Of a stretch of 64,000 bases of DNA, positions 33,801 to 43,300 are shown in pieces (position 1 is the first letter of the stretch; each line of letters begins with the position of its first letter). The position numbers were made by a program, and so were the translations under genes. The stretch is from Ganoderma boninense (lineage: Eukaryota > Basidiomycota > Agaricomycetes > Polyporales > Polyporaceae): the NCBI GenBank assembly GCA_002900995.3, contig CM035314.1, positions 1,333,252 through 1,397,251 on the forward strand, in the 5' to 3' direction. The notes under the pieces were generated by a model. That model saw nothing but the letters and a program-made list of their open reading frames with translations, was not told the DNA's origin and made no database searches.

Positions 33801-34972
33801 CAGAAGTCGATGAACTCCTGGCCCATGTACTCGCCGCCCTTGTCGTCCCGTGTGGCCTTGATGCGCAGGCCCAGGCAGTTCTCAGCATACGCCTTGTACG
33901 CCTTGAAGGCTGCAAATGCGTCGCTTTTGCGCTTGAGGTAGGCCAGGGCCCAGAAACGTGTCGCATCGTCGACAAACACCATCCAGTAGAGGTAGCCCTC
34001 GGGTGTGGGCACAGCAAGCTTGCCCTTGAGATCTGTGTGCACCAGGGCAAGCCGCACAAACCGTCTGGAGGCGAAACGAGGGATGGAGTGGCGATTGAGT
34101 TTGCCAGCTAGGCATGGCTCGCAGATGGCGCTGGGGGCACGCTTGGAGCGGATGGTGAGACCCTTGACGAGCTCCTTGTTGACCACAGAGCGCAGGTCGT
34201 CGAGGTTGACATGGGAGCAGCGCTGGTGCCACAGGGCGAAGTCCTCATCGCAGGTGGTAGAGGCGGACATGGCAGACTTGGACTGGGACAGGGTGTGGCC
34301 GAGGAGGTAGCCGACGTTGTGCTCGTTGACCTGGGCCTTGAAGCGCAGCTGCCCCTGGTGGTAGAAGAGCACAGACGACGCAGAGAGCTCGACGGAGTAG
34401 CCCTTCTCCCGGGTGAGGTGAAATATCGACAGGAGGTTGCTGGCCAGGGCAGGGACATGGAGGACGTCGTGCAGGACGATGGCAGGGGGCAAAACTCCGT
34501 CCATCTCAGCCGGCTGGAACACCACAGAGCCCATACCCGCAGAGTAGACGATGTGGGAGTTGGCAAGGCGGATGGGGATGCTGTGGGGCGAGTAGGAGCG
34601 AAACCAGTGCCTGTGGGGGGTCATGTGCGCTGATGCACCCGTGTCTGTGTTCCACATGGTCGCAGCAGGGCTGGAGAGCGATGAGGAGCGGTCTGGGGAC
34701 GCCTGGAGGGCAGAGGGACAGCGAAGGTCGACCATGGCCACCCCAGCAGTGTGCTGGGGGATGTCATCTGGCCTAACGGCATGAGATGACAAGCAGGTGG
34801 GCCCAAAAGCCACATCCCTGCCTTGGCACATGTGGGAGCGCTGGGGGATGACCTGGGAGGCCTGGGGGGGCGCCCTCTTGCTGGCAGTGCACTGGGCAAA
34901 GCACTGGGGCTTGGAAAGGATGGGGGTGGCACAGAAGGAGTAGGAAGGCATGAATGACATACTGGGATCCAT
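30887..34972 (-). CDS. pol: Copia A pol polyprotein (protease, integrase, RT, RNase H), lacking gag
   Basis: First in-frame ATG at 34972 (MDPSMSFMPS); the open frame extends upstream to about 35032 without ATG. Order: protease with TDTGASAHM (about 34640), GAG-pre-integrase (LWHQRCSHVNL), integrase core (VHTDLKGKLA, RDDKGGEYMG, EPHQNGVAERANRT), and a long Pro/Ala linker (about 32750-33220). RT follows, with SRWVFRVKRNADG, VDISSAYLNGEL, KALYGLKQAGRCWH and FVDD in place of the usual YVDD, then RNase H/C-end (STTEAEFIA, ILTKSLPKP). About 1360 residues, uninterrupted. A normal Copia gag with CCHC knuckle would precede protease, but only about 250 bp separate the LTR from the ATG, so particles would have to come from another copy. 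Confidence 0.92.
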   Translation of the reverse strand: MDPSMSFMPSYSFCATPILSKPQCFAQCTASKRAPPQASQVIPQRSHMCQGRDVAFGPTCLSSHAVRPDDIPQHTAGVAMVDLRCPSALQASPDRSSSLSSPAATMWNTDTGASAHMTPHRHWFRSYSPHSIPIRLANSHIVYSAGMGSVVFQPAEMDGVLPPAIVLHDVLHVPALASNLLSIFHLTREKGYSVELSASSVLFYHQGQLRFKAQVNEHNVGYLLGHTLSQSKSAMSASTTCDEDFALWHQRCSHVNLDDLRSVVNKELVKGLTIRSKRAPSAICEPCLAGKLNRHSIPRFASRRFVRLALVHTDLKGKLAVPTPEGYLYWMVFVDDATRFWALAYLKRKSDAFAAFKAYKAYAENCLGLRIKATRDDKGGEYMGQEFIDFCTENGIHRQHTEPDEPHQNGVAERANRTTSEGATALLAQSKLPPSFWCHAVSTFVHTRNRMPTSALDGGIPYTAWKGDGRKPDVSYFRVFGCLAYVLIRKKDRKALQPHTRKCIFIGYPDGTKAWRFWDPAAKKVIVSSHAVFDEQCFPGNSPFINVFGLPLDNVDIPGDADDAAPPDGGVPGVPELHDQGRDDDYDDPAPPAPPAPPAPPAPPAPQPAPPPPRQPSPARSPSPPDSPPPAQCPAQPAQPPAPPAQLPARSPTPPPARPPPAPVARPVAPSAHQQAQNPGFRPYPALARKQLPSRASRPQGSLNERALERQNLVPQRLRIRSVSPAPAPAPAPSPQPERSSSPDPLIEAPVDAPAAPGLNRGFPNRPRSPPPSPTSSDDELDLIGRGDSSDEDALHAMLAGLDDVYSDPLVDYLSYDDALDVAFESVVEQASKASQEHFGEPTSMSEVMALEPEERNKWLKAAQEELQSLVENGTFELVLLPPGRKAIGSRWVFRVKRNADGSIERYKGRLVAKGFSQRPGFEYNETFAPTPKWASIRAILAIAALEDLELESVDISSAYLNGELKEEVYMRQPDGFEEKTPQWVWRLRKALYGLKQAGRCWHEKLDEVLTKLGFERLTCEHSVWVYLRDGVRLIIPVFVDDITIAGKDKAAIQRVKDDLRKHFKLRDLGPTSWLLGVQIERNRSQRSLSISQRQYSLDILERYGFSNCDPVSTPMDPGLRLSADMAPTSPADIRAMQDIPYSQAVGSLFYLAVATRPDIARTVGNLARFSQHPGMAHWKAVKHLFRYIKGTLDYKLTYAPSPESELFTSYTDADHAGCPDTGRSTSGYVIKMGTGAISWSSRLQSLVALSTTEAEFIAAVSCGQEMLWLRNLLTEFGYSLSSASRMRIDNLSALSVAKNPEHHGRMKHLDLRFYWLRDEVAKGRIEVVHLRTSHMPADILTKSLPKPKVLEMVKMLGLGT

Positions 34973-35202
34973 GGGCACGACGTGGGGACGTGGCAACGAG
35001 GGGCCTGGGCGATGACGTGGCGCGCGACGCACTGGCGAAACGACGAGGTGAGGGGACGAAAACTGCGTCCTGGAGCGAAGAGAGGAGGAACCAGTCCCAG
35101 AGCGAGCAGATGCGTCAAGCAGAGGGAGCAGGAGAGGAGTGGGGGCTGGGTGAGGCCAGAGAGCGAATAGACAAGCGAAATTTGGAGTCCTGAGGTGCTG
35201 AG

Positions 35203-35220
35203 AGCGCAGGGCTCATAACC
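35203..35220 (-). promoter_or_regulatory. Copia A primer-binding site (initiator tRNA-Met anticodon arm)
   Basis: Directly abutting the 5' LTR, the plus strand reads GAGCGCAGGGCTCATAACC, the anticodon-arm sequence of eukaryotic initiator tRNA-Met (CAU anticodon within GGGCTCATAACC). The element's sense strand is therefore complementary to the interior, not the 3' end, of that tRNA, as in Drosophila copia half-tRNA priming. Confidence 0.78.
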
Positions 35221-35646
35221 TGTTGGCTGCAGTGGCCCTCAGGACGTCACAATGGCCTGTGTCAAGCTCTGTAAAGTCTATATTGCAGGAAACTAGGATA
35301 TACTACTCACCTGTGTCAAGCTCTGTAAAGTCTAAGGACACAGAGCCTGACAGAGGCGTCGATACAGCTCATGGAGCACGTGCTAGGTAGAGTATGTAAC
35401 GCTGTGCTACTGGCGCCGTTATGGCGCCCAGGGAGCGAGAATTGCGGACTGTACAGTGTAAAGTAGAGCAGGATGCAGATCTAAGCTAGTTGGAGTCTCT
35501 AATGAAGACAATGTTGTAACTCTATGGGATGTGCTATTCTAACGAAACGAAAAATGCCCCAGGTAGGGGACACTGCGATGTACGTACGGTGCGATCGCGG
35601 ACTTGGTGCGATCAAAACTGCAGGCGCTACAGCACCGACTTCAACA
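35221..35646 (-). repeat. 5' LTR of Copia A
   Basis: 426 bp. I see no difference from the 3' LTR when reading the two side by side. Confidence 0.94.
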
Positions 35647-35700
35647 CCAGCTGCATCCTATGATGCAGCTTGGGGGGGGGGACCTCTGCTCGGTGATCAG

Positions 35701-36126
35701 TGTTGGCTGCAGTGGCCCTCAGGACGTCACAATGGCCTGTGTCAAGCTCTGTAAAGTCTATATTGCAGGAAACTAAGATATGCTACTCACCTGTGTCAAG
35801 CTCTGTAAAGTCTAAGGACACAGAGCCTGACAGAGGCGTCGATACAGCTCATGGAGCACGTGCTAGGTAGAGTATGTAACGCTGTGCTACTGGCGCCGTT
35901 ATGGCGCCCAGGGAGCGAGAATTGCGGACTGTACAGTGTAAAGTAGAGCAGGATGCAGATCTAAGCTAGTTGGAGCCTCTAATGAAGACAATGTTGTAAC
36001 TCTATGAGATGTGCTACTTTAACGAAACGAAAAATGCCCCAGGTAGGGGACACTGCAATGTACGTACGGTGCAATCGCAGACTTGGTGCGATCAAAACGG
36101 CGGGCGCTACAGCACCGACTTCAACA
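35701..36126 (-). repeat. 3' LTR of Copia B
   Basis: 426 bp, same ends as Copia A but with several substitutions (for example GGAAACTAAGATATGCTAC). Confidence 0.93.
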
Positions 36127-36141
36127 CTCTCCCCTGATCGC

Positions 36142-39100
36142 TCAAGTCCCCAATCCCAGCATCTTCACCATCTCAAGCACCTGGGGCTTGGGCAGCGACT
36201 TGGTCAGGATGTCAGCAGGCATGTGCGACGTGCGCAGGTGCACCACCTCAATGCGCCCCTTGGCCACCTCATCCCGCAGCCAGTAGAAGCGCAGGTCGAG
36301 GTGCTTCATCCGCCCATGGTGCTCTGGGTTCTTCGCCACAGAGAGTGCAGAGAGGTTGTCGATGCGCATGCGGGAGGCAGAGGAGAGGCTGTAGCCAAAC
36401 TCAGTGAGCAGATTTCGCAGCCAGAGCATCTCCTGGCCACAGGACACTGCAGCGATGAACTCAGCCTCTGTGGTGGACAGAGCGACGAGGGACTGAAGAC
36501 GACTCGACCAGGAGATGGCCCCAGTGCCCATCTTGATCACATAGCCAGAGGTGGAGCGGCCAGTGTCAGGGCAGCCAGCGTGGTCTGCGTCAGTGTAGGA
36601 GGTGAACAGCTCTGACTCTGGCGAGGGAGCATAGGTGAGCTTGTAGTCGAGGGTGCCCTTGATGTAGCGAAACAGGTGCTTGACTGCCTTCCAGTGCGCC
36701 ATGCCAGGGTGCTGCGAGAAGCGTGCAAGGTTGCCCACAGTGCGAGCAATGTCTGGGCGAGTAGCCACTGCGAGATAGAAGAGAGATCCAACAGCCTGGC
36801 TGTAGGGGATGTCCTGCATCGCACGGATGTCTGCTGGCGATGTGGGGGCCATGTCTGCGCTGAGGCGGAGGCCAGGGTCCATGGGAGTGCTGACTGGGTC
36901 ACAGTTGGAGAAGCTGTATCGCTCGAGGATGTCCAGGGAGTACTGGCGCTGCGAGATGGACAGGGAACGCTGCGAGCGGTCACGCTCAATCTGCACACCC
37001 AGCAGCCACGACGTGGGGCCCAGATCGCGCAGTTTGAAGTGCTTGCGCAGGTCGTCCTTGACTCGCTGGATCGCTGCCTTGTCCTTGCCTGCAATGGTGA
37101 TGTCGTCGACAAAGACAGGGATGATGAGACGCACACCATCACGCAGGTACACCCAGACACTGTGCTCGCAGGTGAGGCGTTCAAAGCCCAGCTTGGTGAG
37201 CACCTCGTCGAGCTTCTTGTGCCAGCAGTAGCCAGCCTGCTTGAGGCCATAGAGGGCCTTGCGCAGGCGCCACACCCACTGCGGAGTCTTCTCCTCGAAG
37301 CCATCTGGCTGGCGCATGTAGACCTCCTCCTTGAGCTCGCCATTGAGGTAGGCAGAGGAGATGTCGACCGACTCGAGCTCGAGGTCCTCGAGGGCTGCAA
37401 TGGCGAGGATAGCGCGAATGGAGGCCCACTTGGGCGTAGGAGCAAAGGTCTCGTTGTACTCAAAACCAGGGTGCTGTGAGAAGCCCTTGGCCACCAGTCT
37501 GCCCTTGTAGCGTTCGATAGAGCCGTCTGCGTTGCGCTTGACCCGGAACACCCAGCGGGAGCCAATGGCCTTGCGACCTGGGGGCAGGAGGACAAGCTCA
37601 AAGGTGCCGTTCTCAACGAGGGACTGCAGCTCTTCCTGTGCTGCCTTGAGCCACTTGTTGCGCTCCTCAGGCTCGAGTGCCATGACCTCGGACATCGAGG
37701 TGGGCTCCCCAAAGTGCTCCTGGCTTGCCTTCGACGCATGCTCGACCACTGACTCGAATGTAACGTCCAGGGCATTGTCGTAGGACAGGTAGTCGATGAG
37801 GGGGTCAGAGTAGACGTCGTCGAGGCCTGCCAGCATTGCATTGAGTGCATCCTCATCGCTGCTGTCCCCTCGACCTATGAGGTCCAGCTCGTCGTCTGAG
37901 GACGTGGGACTCGGTGGGGGAGAGCGTGGACGGTTGGGGAATGCTCGATTAAGGCCAGGAGCAGCTGGTGCATCAACTGGAGCCTCAATGAGTGGATCGG
38001 GCGACGAGGAGCGTTCAGGCTGAGGAGACGGAGCAGGAGCAGGAGCAGGGGACACTGAGCGAATGTGAAGACGCTGAGGAACAAGGTTCTGGCATTCAAG
38101 GGCATGCTCATTGAGGGAGCCTTGAGGGCGAGAGGCACGTGAGGGGAGCTGCTTGCGAGCGAGAGCTGGATAGGGCCTGAAACCTGGGTTTTGTGCTTGC
38201 TGGTGCGCAGATGGCGCCACAGGGCGAGCAACTGGTGCAGGAGGTGGCCGAGCAGGTGGAGGCGTTGGTGAGCGAGCAGGGAGTTGCGCAGGTGGTGCAG
38301 GATGTTGTGCAGGTGGTGGAGAGTCTGGTGGTGAAGGTGATTGAGCGGGAGACGGCTGGCGAGGTGGTAGAGGCGCAGGCTGTGGTGCAGGAGGCGCAGG
38401 AGGCGCAGGAGGAGCTGGAGGCGCTGGAGGCGCAGGAGGTGCAGGATCATCATAGTCGTCATCTCTCCCCTGGTCATGCAGCTCTGGCACTCCTGGCACA
38501 CCGTCGTCTGGTGGTGCTGCATCGTCAGGGCCTCCAGGGACATTCACATCGTCGAGGGGCAGGCCAAACACATTGATGAAGGGCGAGTTGCCAGGGAAGC
38601 ACTGCTCGTCAAACACTGCATGAGATGAGACAATCACCTTCTTCGCTGCAGGGTCCCAGAACCGCCAGGCCTTGGTGCTATCCGGATAGCCAATGAAGAT
38701 GCATTTGCGTGTGTGGGGCTGCAGCGCCTTGCGGTCCTTCTTGCGGATGAGCACGTAGGCCAGGCAGCCAAAAACACGGAAATAGGACACATCAGGCTTG
38801 CGCCCATTGCCCTTCCAGGCTGTGTAGGGAATGCCACCATCGAGCGCAGAGGTGGGCATGCGGTTGCCCGTGTGGACAAAGGTAGAGACGGCGTAGCACC
38901 AGAACGAAGGAGGCAGCTTGGACTGGGCAAGGAGGGCAGTGGCACCCTCAGACGTCGTCCTGTTTGCTCGCTCTGCTACGCCGTTCTGGTGGGGCTCGTC
39001 TGGCTCTGTGTGCTGCCTGTGGATGCCGTGCTCAGCGCAGAAGTCGATGAACTCCTGGCCCATGTACTTGCCGCCCTTGTCATCCCGTGTGGCCTTGATG

Positions 39101-39463
39101 CACAGCCCCAGGCAGTTCTCAGCATATGCCTTGTATGCCTTGAAGGCTGCAAACGTGTCACTCTTGCGCTTGAGGTAAGCCAGGGCCCAGAAACGTGTTG
39201 CATCGTCCACAAACACCATCCAGTAGAGGTAGCCCTCGGGCATGGGCACAGCGAGCTTGCCCTTGAGGTCTGTGTGCACCAGGGCAAGGCAAATGAACCG
39301 TCTGGAGGCGAAGCGAGGGATAGAGTGGCGGTTGAGCTTGCCAGCCAGGCAGGGCTCGCAGATGGTGCTGGGGGCACACTGGGAGCGGATGGTCAGACCC
39401 TTGACGAGCTCCTTGTTGACCACAGAGCGCAGGTCATCGAGGTTGACATGGGAGCAGCGCTGG
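36142..39463 (-). pseudogene. pol: Copia B pol fragment (integrase, RT, RNase H)
   Basis: About 1107 codons remain open from HQRCSHVNL through the integrase core (VHTDLKGKLA, RDDKGGKYMG, PHQNGVAERANRT), the Pro/Ala linker, RT (KALYGLKQAGYCWH, FVDD) and the C-terminal RNase H. Protease, any gag, primer-binding site and 5' LTR are missing. The frame continues upstream into the inverted LTR as a chance fusion. Changes from Copia A are mostly conservative, and the Pro-Ala-Pro repeat number in the linker differs. Confidence 0.9.
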
Positions 39464-39890
39464 TGTTGAAGTCGGTGCTGTAGCGCCCGCCGTTTTGATC
39501 GCACCAAGTCTGCGATTGCACCGTACGTACATTGCATTGTCCCCTACCTACCCTATTTTTCGTTTCGTTACAGTAGCACATCTGATAGAGATACAACATC
39601 GTCTTCATTAGAGACTCCAACTAGCTTAGATCTGCATCCTGCTCTACTTTACACTGTACAGTCCGCAATTCTCGCTCCCTGGGCGCCATAACGGCGCCAG
39701 TAGCACAGCGTTACATACTCTACCTAGCACGTGCTCCATGAGCTGTATCGACGCCTCTGTCAGGCTCTGTTGTCCTTAGACTTTACAGAGCTTGACACAG
39801 GTGAGTAGCATATCTTAGTTTCCAGCAATACAGACTTTACAGAGCTTGACACAGGCCATTGTGACGTCCTGAGGGCCACTGCAGCCAACA
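39464..39890 (+). repeat. Copia LTR, inverted relative to Copia B
   Basis: TGTTGAAGTCGG...CTGCAGCCAACA, 427 bp, full length. Left flank GCTGG, right flank CTAGT: no TSD, and the right flank is not Copia interior, so this is not a simple solo insertion into Copia B. More likely it is a rearrangement joining two Copia copies. Confidence 0.9.
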
Positions 39891-40139
39891 CTAGTGCGGC
39901 CCCTCAGCGCTCTTGTAACGTGCCTGCTCGAAGACCGCAACCATCCTCGAGCCCCCGGCCTGATCTGGGATCTGAATCCTTCCTGTGATGTCTCTCTGCA
40001 GGGTGAAAATCAGCGCCACTCCAACCTCCATATAGAGCAAATCAGATTCAACTGTGTCCCCTGGTATCGCACCCGCTACTAGTTTGCAGCCAAAAAGGAA
40101 AACGGTGGTGGGTAGGGATTGGCTGATAAAGGTGAAAAG
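39891..40139. other. Spacer between Copia LTR and tRNA-like gene
   Basis: No gene recognised. An A run at 40135-40138 is the TTTT terminator of the reverse tRNA-like gene. Confidence 0.5.
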
Positions 40140-40211
40140 TGACCAGACCGGGGATTGAACCCAGGACCTGCTGGTTTGCACCCAGACGCTCTACCACTGA
40201 GCTATCCGGCC
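40140..40211 (-). tRNA. tRNA-Cys(GCA)-like gene
   Basis: The reverse strand folds as a 72-nt cloverleaf: acceptor GGCCGGA/TCTGGTC with two G-U pairs, D-arm GCTC-AGTGGTA-GAGC, anticodon loop GTGCAAA (anticodon GCA), variable AGGTC, T-arm CTGGG-TTCAATC-CCCGG. The A box (TAGCTCAGTGG) and B box (GGTTCAATCC) are good, and TTTT follows 1-2 nt after the 3' end. Oddities: G rather than pyrimidine at position 32, and a T-C mismatch at the base of the anticodon stem (TCTGG/CCAGC), so it may be a decayed copy. Confidence 0.72.
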
Positions 40212-40334
40212 TTGGGTTCAGTAGAGACACCAGTTTATTAGTGTGGCTTAGTGTAACTGTAGCTCCTGGACATTAGGAGGCTTATGGCAGTTCAGGGACT
40301 AATACCTGGATGAGTAAGCATGGTTACCACATCC

Positions 40335-43300
40335 TAACATTGGCAGGGGGTAACCCCCGGGTGTCCAGCATGACACCCCTCACCCTTACCCCCCATACCC
40401 GTACCCTTGAACCCCCGGGTGTATGGGGGTAAGGGTATATTGGATGAGGGGTGGAGGGTACAGGGGGTTGCGGGTATTTTGGAGGGTACACGAGGGTTTA
40501 TTGGAATGAGACACATGCACACATAGAAGCCACCGACTTGGAGTCTAGCGTACAACATTGCAATGTAAGCAAACAGATACTAGTCAAGCAACTTGATCCG
40601 ATCCCAGCCCCACTCCAACTCTACGTCATCATCTCCATCGATATCATCAAGCTCGGCCACCTTGCGAGCATCCTCACCCTTCACGAGACCGAGACTCCAA
40701 GATCTAACACAGAGGATCGCCCGAGTCGTCTGTGCGCTGAGACGGTTCTGGACGTGTGAAAGCACGAGACGTCCTCGGCTGAATAGCTGCTCAACATCGA
40801 CAGAGGTTGCTGGGAAGAGCGGGTCAGTCAGCGTGAGGGAAAGGTCATCGGATGTGTAAGCAGGGCGCACCCGGGATGATTAAATAGTCAATGGCCATGT
40901 GAGAGAGGTTGGGATAGAGAATTCGCCTGTCCTTCCACCAGCGAATCACGTTGCCCGAATGCTTGTCGATGGGTGCTGAGAGGTAGTGTTGGAGCTCGTC
41001 CCCAATGCTGTCATCCGCAGTGGCGCTGTCGTGCTCATCAAGAATGTCGAACAGATCACGATGCTGCAGCACAAGCGTAAGGTTAGTATACATACAGACC
41101 ACCGCGCTGGACAAAGTACGTACATCTGATTCCTCTGTCGAGGACTCTTCATCACTGGAGCGATGTTCATTGTCGGAGTTGACTGTTCGCGGCGCACTGG
41201 GGGGCTCGGGAGAGCCCTTGCGTGAGTCGCTAGGCTGCGAGCCTTCGTATCGGCCGGCGTAGTTGTTTGTGTACTCGGTCTCGACGAGCTCGCATGTGGT
41301 GCGTTGCCAGCCGGGCCTCCATTTGAGCTTCTTGAAGTATTCAAGCTTGTATCGCGGGTGCAGGACTAAGAGTAGAGTAAGTCAGTCAGCGAATCAACTC
41401 GGAGGTAATGCGAGAAAATAAAACAGACTCATTGCAATCCGATAGGCGGCTGAGGCGTCCGTGAGGGAGTAATAGCAGTCCAACACCTTCCGGGCAAGTG
41501 CGCAGGAGACTTGGATGGCCTTGGAGTACTGGTTGTCATGTGAGGCGTTTGTGAGGGTCTCCTCGACGTGGTCCATCACAGGGATGACCCTCGCAAGGTT
41601 AGGTGTGCCGGCGTGTGAAAATGACAAGGTAGCACTCTTGAAAACCTGTACGCGCGACCGTGGGGGAGGGATTGGATCCGAGCCGGGGGTGCGGGGACGA
41701 CAGAGGATGAGACGAGGCAGCCAGGTCAAACGCATGGTGCGCACGGCATTGTCGGCGAGGACCCAGCGTGAGGAGACATGCAGCGAGATCAGGATTCGAA
41801 GAGGCGACACGGGAATTGCCCAAGGGTGGCAGAATAAAGTTTGTTAGGACTGCACGGATAAGGTTTGAGGGGGAGACGAACCTTAAGCACCTCCTGCAGC
41901 TGGCACATCACCTTCCAGGCCTCCTGCGACAACTCGTACGCCCTCAAGCTGTTGCCCAAGTGCATCGTCATCTTGTCACCATGGCCCGATACTTCAACGC
42001 AAAATTCAGCATATCATACATCGTGTTCCACCTCGTCCTCACGTCCCGAGGGAGCAAGCGGATGGGGAGGCCTTCAGCCTTGCAGGCCTCCTTCTACGCA
42101 GGAAGGAGACACATACTCAAGTTGATGATCTTGAAGCCCAGGGTGCGAATCTGTTTTGTTTTGTGGTGAGTACTCAACGCTCATATCATTTCTCCGGATG
42201 CATACTCACCTTTGCAATGGCCAGCTTCATTGGCCTTATGGTCCTCCTCAAACTCAGCCCGCTCCTCTTCCGACAACTCCTCAAGAGGGTCAACCTCATC
42301 GCCCGGGTCATCATTGTCCCCATCATTTTCTTCTTCATCGTCATCGTCGTCATCTGGTGTCACCGAGCGCTGGCGTGCCTCACGCTGCCTCTCGTGCTCT
42401 CTCTCAAATGCTTCCAAGTCAGCTGCCAATGTAAGCAACTCCTTCTCGTCCTCATCTTGCTTGGTGACATCGGCATTTGGGCGTGCGTCGAACTCACACA
42501 CCAACACCTTCACTACAAGACTCAGTACGTGCAAGAGGCAACAGACGTGCGAGCGCTGCCTATCAAACTCTGGCAGGAGCTCGACGAGGTGGCGCACTAT
42601 GGTGTTGTTGTTCCGCGCATTGTCACAGGTTACACGCTCCTTTGTCCTCAACTGGTAAGTGAATTGCTCACCTGGTACTCGGTACGACGAACCTCAGTGT
42701 GGATGCCGAATTCTTCTAGCACGCCTGCGAATGCCTCCACGAGATGGACTCCCGTGTGAGACTTCGCGACCTGTACAACGTCGAAAACCATTGACAGGGG
42801 GGCTCCCCTGTGCTCCAAGTGAACGCAAAGTGTTAGGAACAGACCAGCCACTGAACCAGCTACGCCAAAAGGATGCAATGTCAAGCTTGGCTTGACACTT
42901 GGCTGGTACTATATATGTAGCTCGTAATGCCTGTTTATGACACAAAGCGCAACGAATGACCTGTGGTTTGGAGAGGTCCATGCATCAGTGGTGAATGCCA
43001 GCTTCCCTTCGTATTCCTTCTCGTGTGTAGCTCATAAGCTGTCGCACACACTTTTACTGACTTAGCACTCACCTGTAGGAGGTGCGCAATGCGATTGCGT
43101 GTGCACGCGAACACTACTTTGACATCACGCGAGACTGTCGATGGCGACGGAACGTAGTGCCTGGGCTGACCTGTCTTCATCAAGACCAAGAACCCGCGGT
43201 TCTGGAATGGGCACACGTACTTGCACACCCACTTGACAATCTCAGTGCGCATCTCGATTTTTGTATGGTTCCTGTGCATATAAGTAACATGGCTCCCTTT

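Larger units (their letters stand above)
30446..35646 (-). mobile_element. Complete Ty1/Copia element A, 5201 bp, TSD CCAGC
   Basis: The 426-bp LTRs at 30446-30871 and 35221-35646 look identical base for base, and CCAGC flanks both sides (30441-30445, 35647-35651), so the insertion is recent. The polypurine tract AGGGGAGAG (reverse strand) adjoins the 3' LTR. The internal region holds pol but almost no gag. Confidence 0.95.
35701..39463 (-). mobile_element. Copia element B, 5'-truncated
   Basis: 3' LTR at 35701-36126, polypurine tract, then internal sequence to 39463, where it stops abruptly at the GAG-pre-integrase motif (HQRCSHVNL) against an LTR in the opposite orientation. Left flank is ATCAG with no matching right flank. 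Only 54 bp separate its LTR from the 5' LTR of Copia A. Confidence 0.9.

Noticed and set aside
33476..34111. Long forward ORFs opposite Copia integrase (also 36676-37479 and 38713-39483)
   Set aside because: Antisense shadows of the pol frame; they recur in both Copia copies only because pol is conserved.
39891..40211. tRNA-derived SINE
   Set aside because: A TTTT terminator follows the tRNA-like part at once, and no second copy of the body is in the window; not fully excluded.
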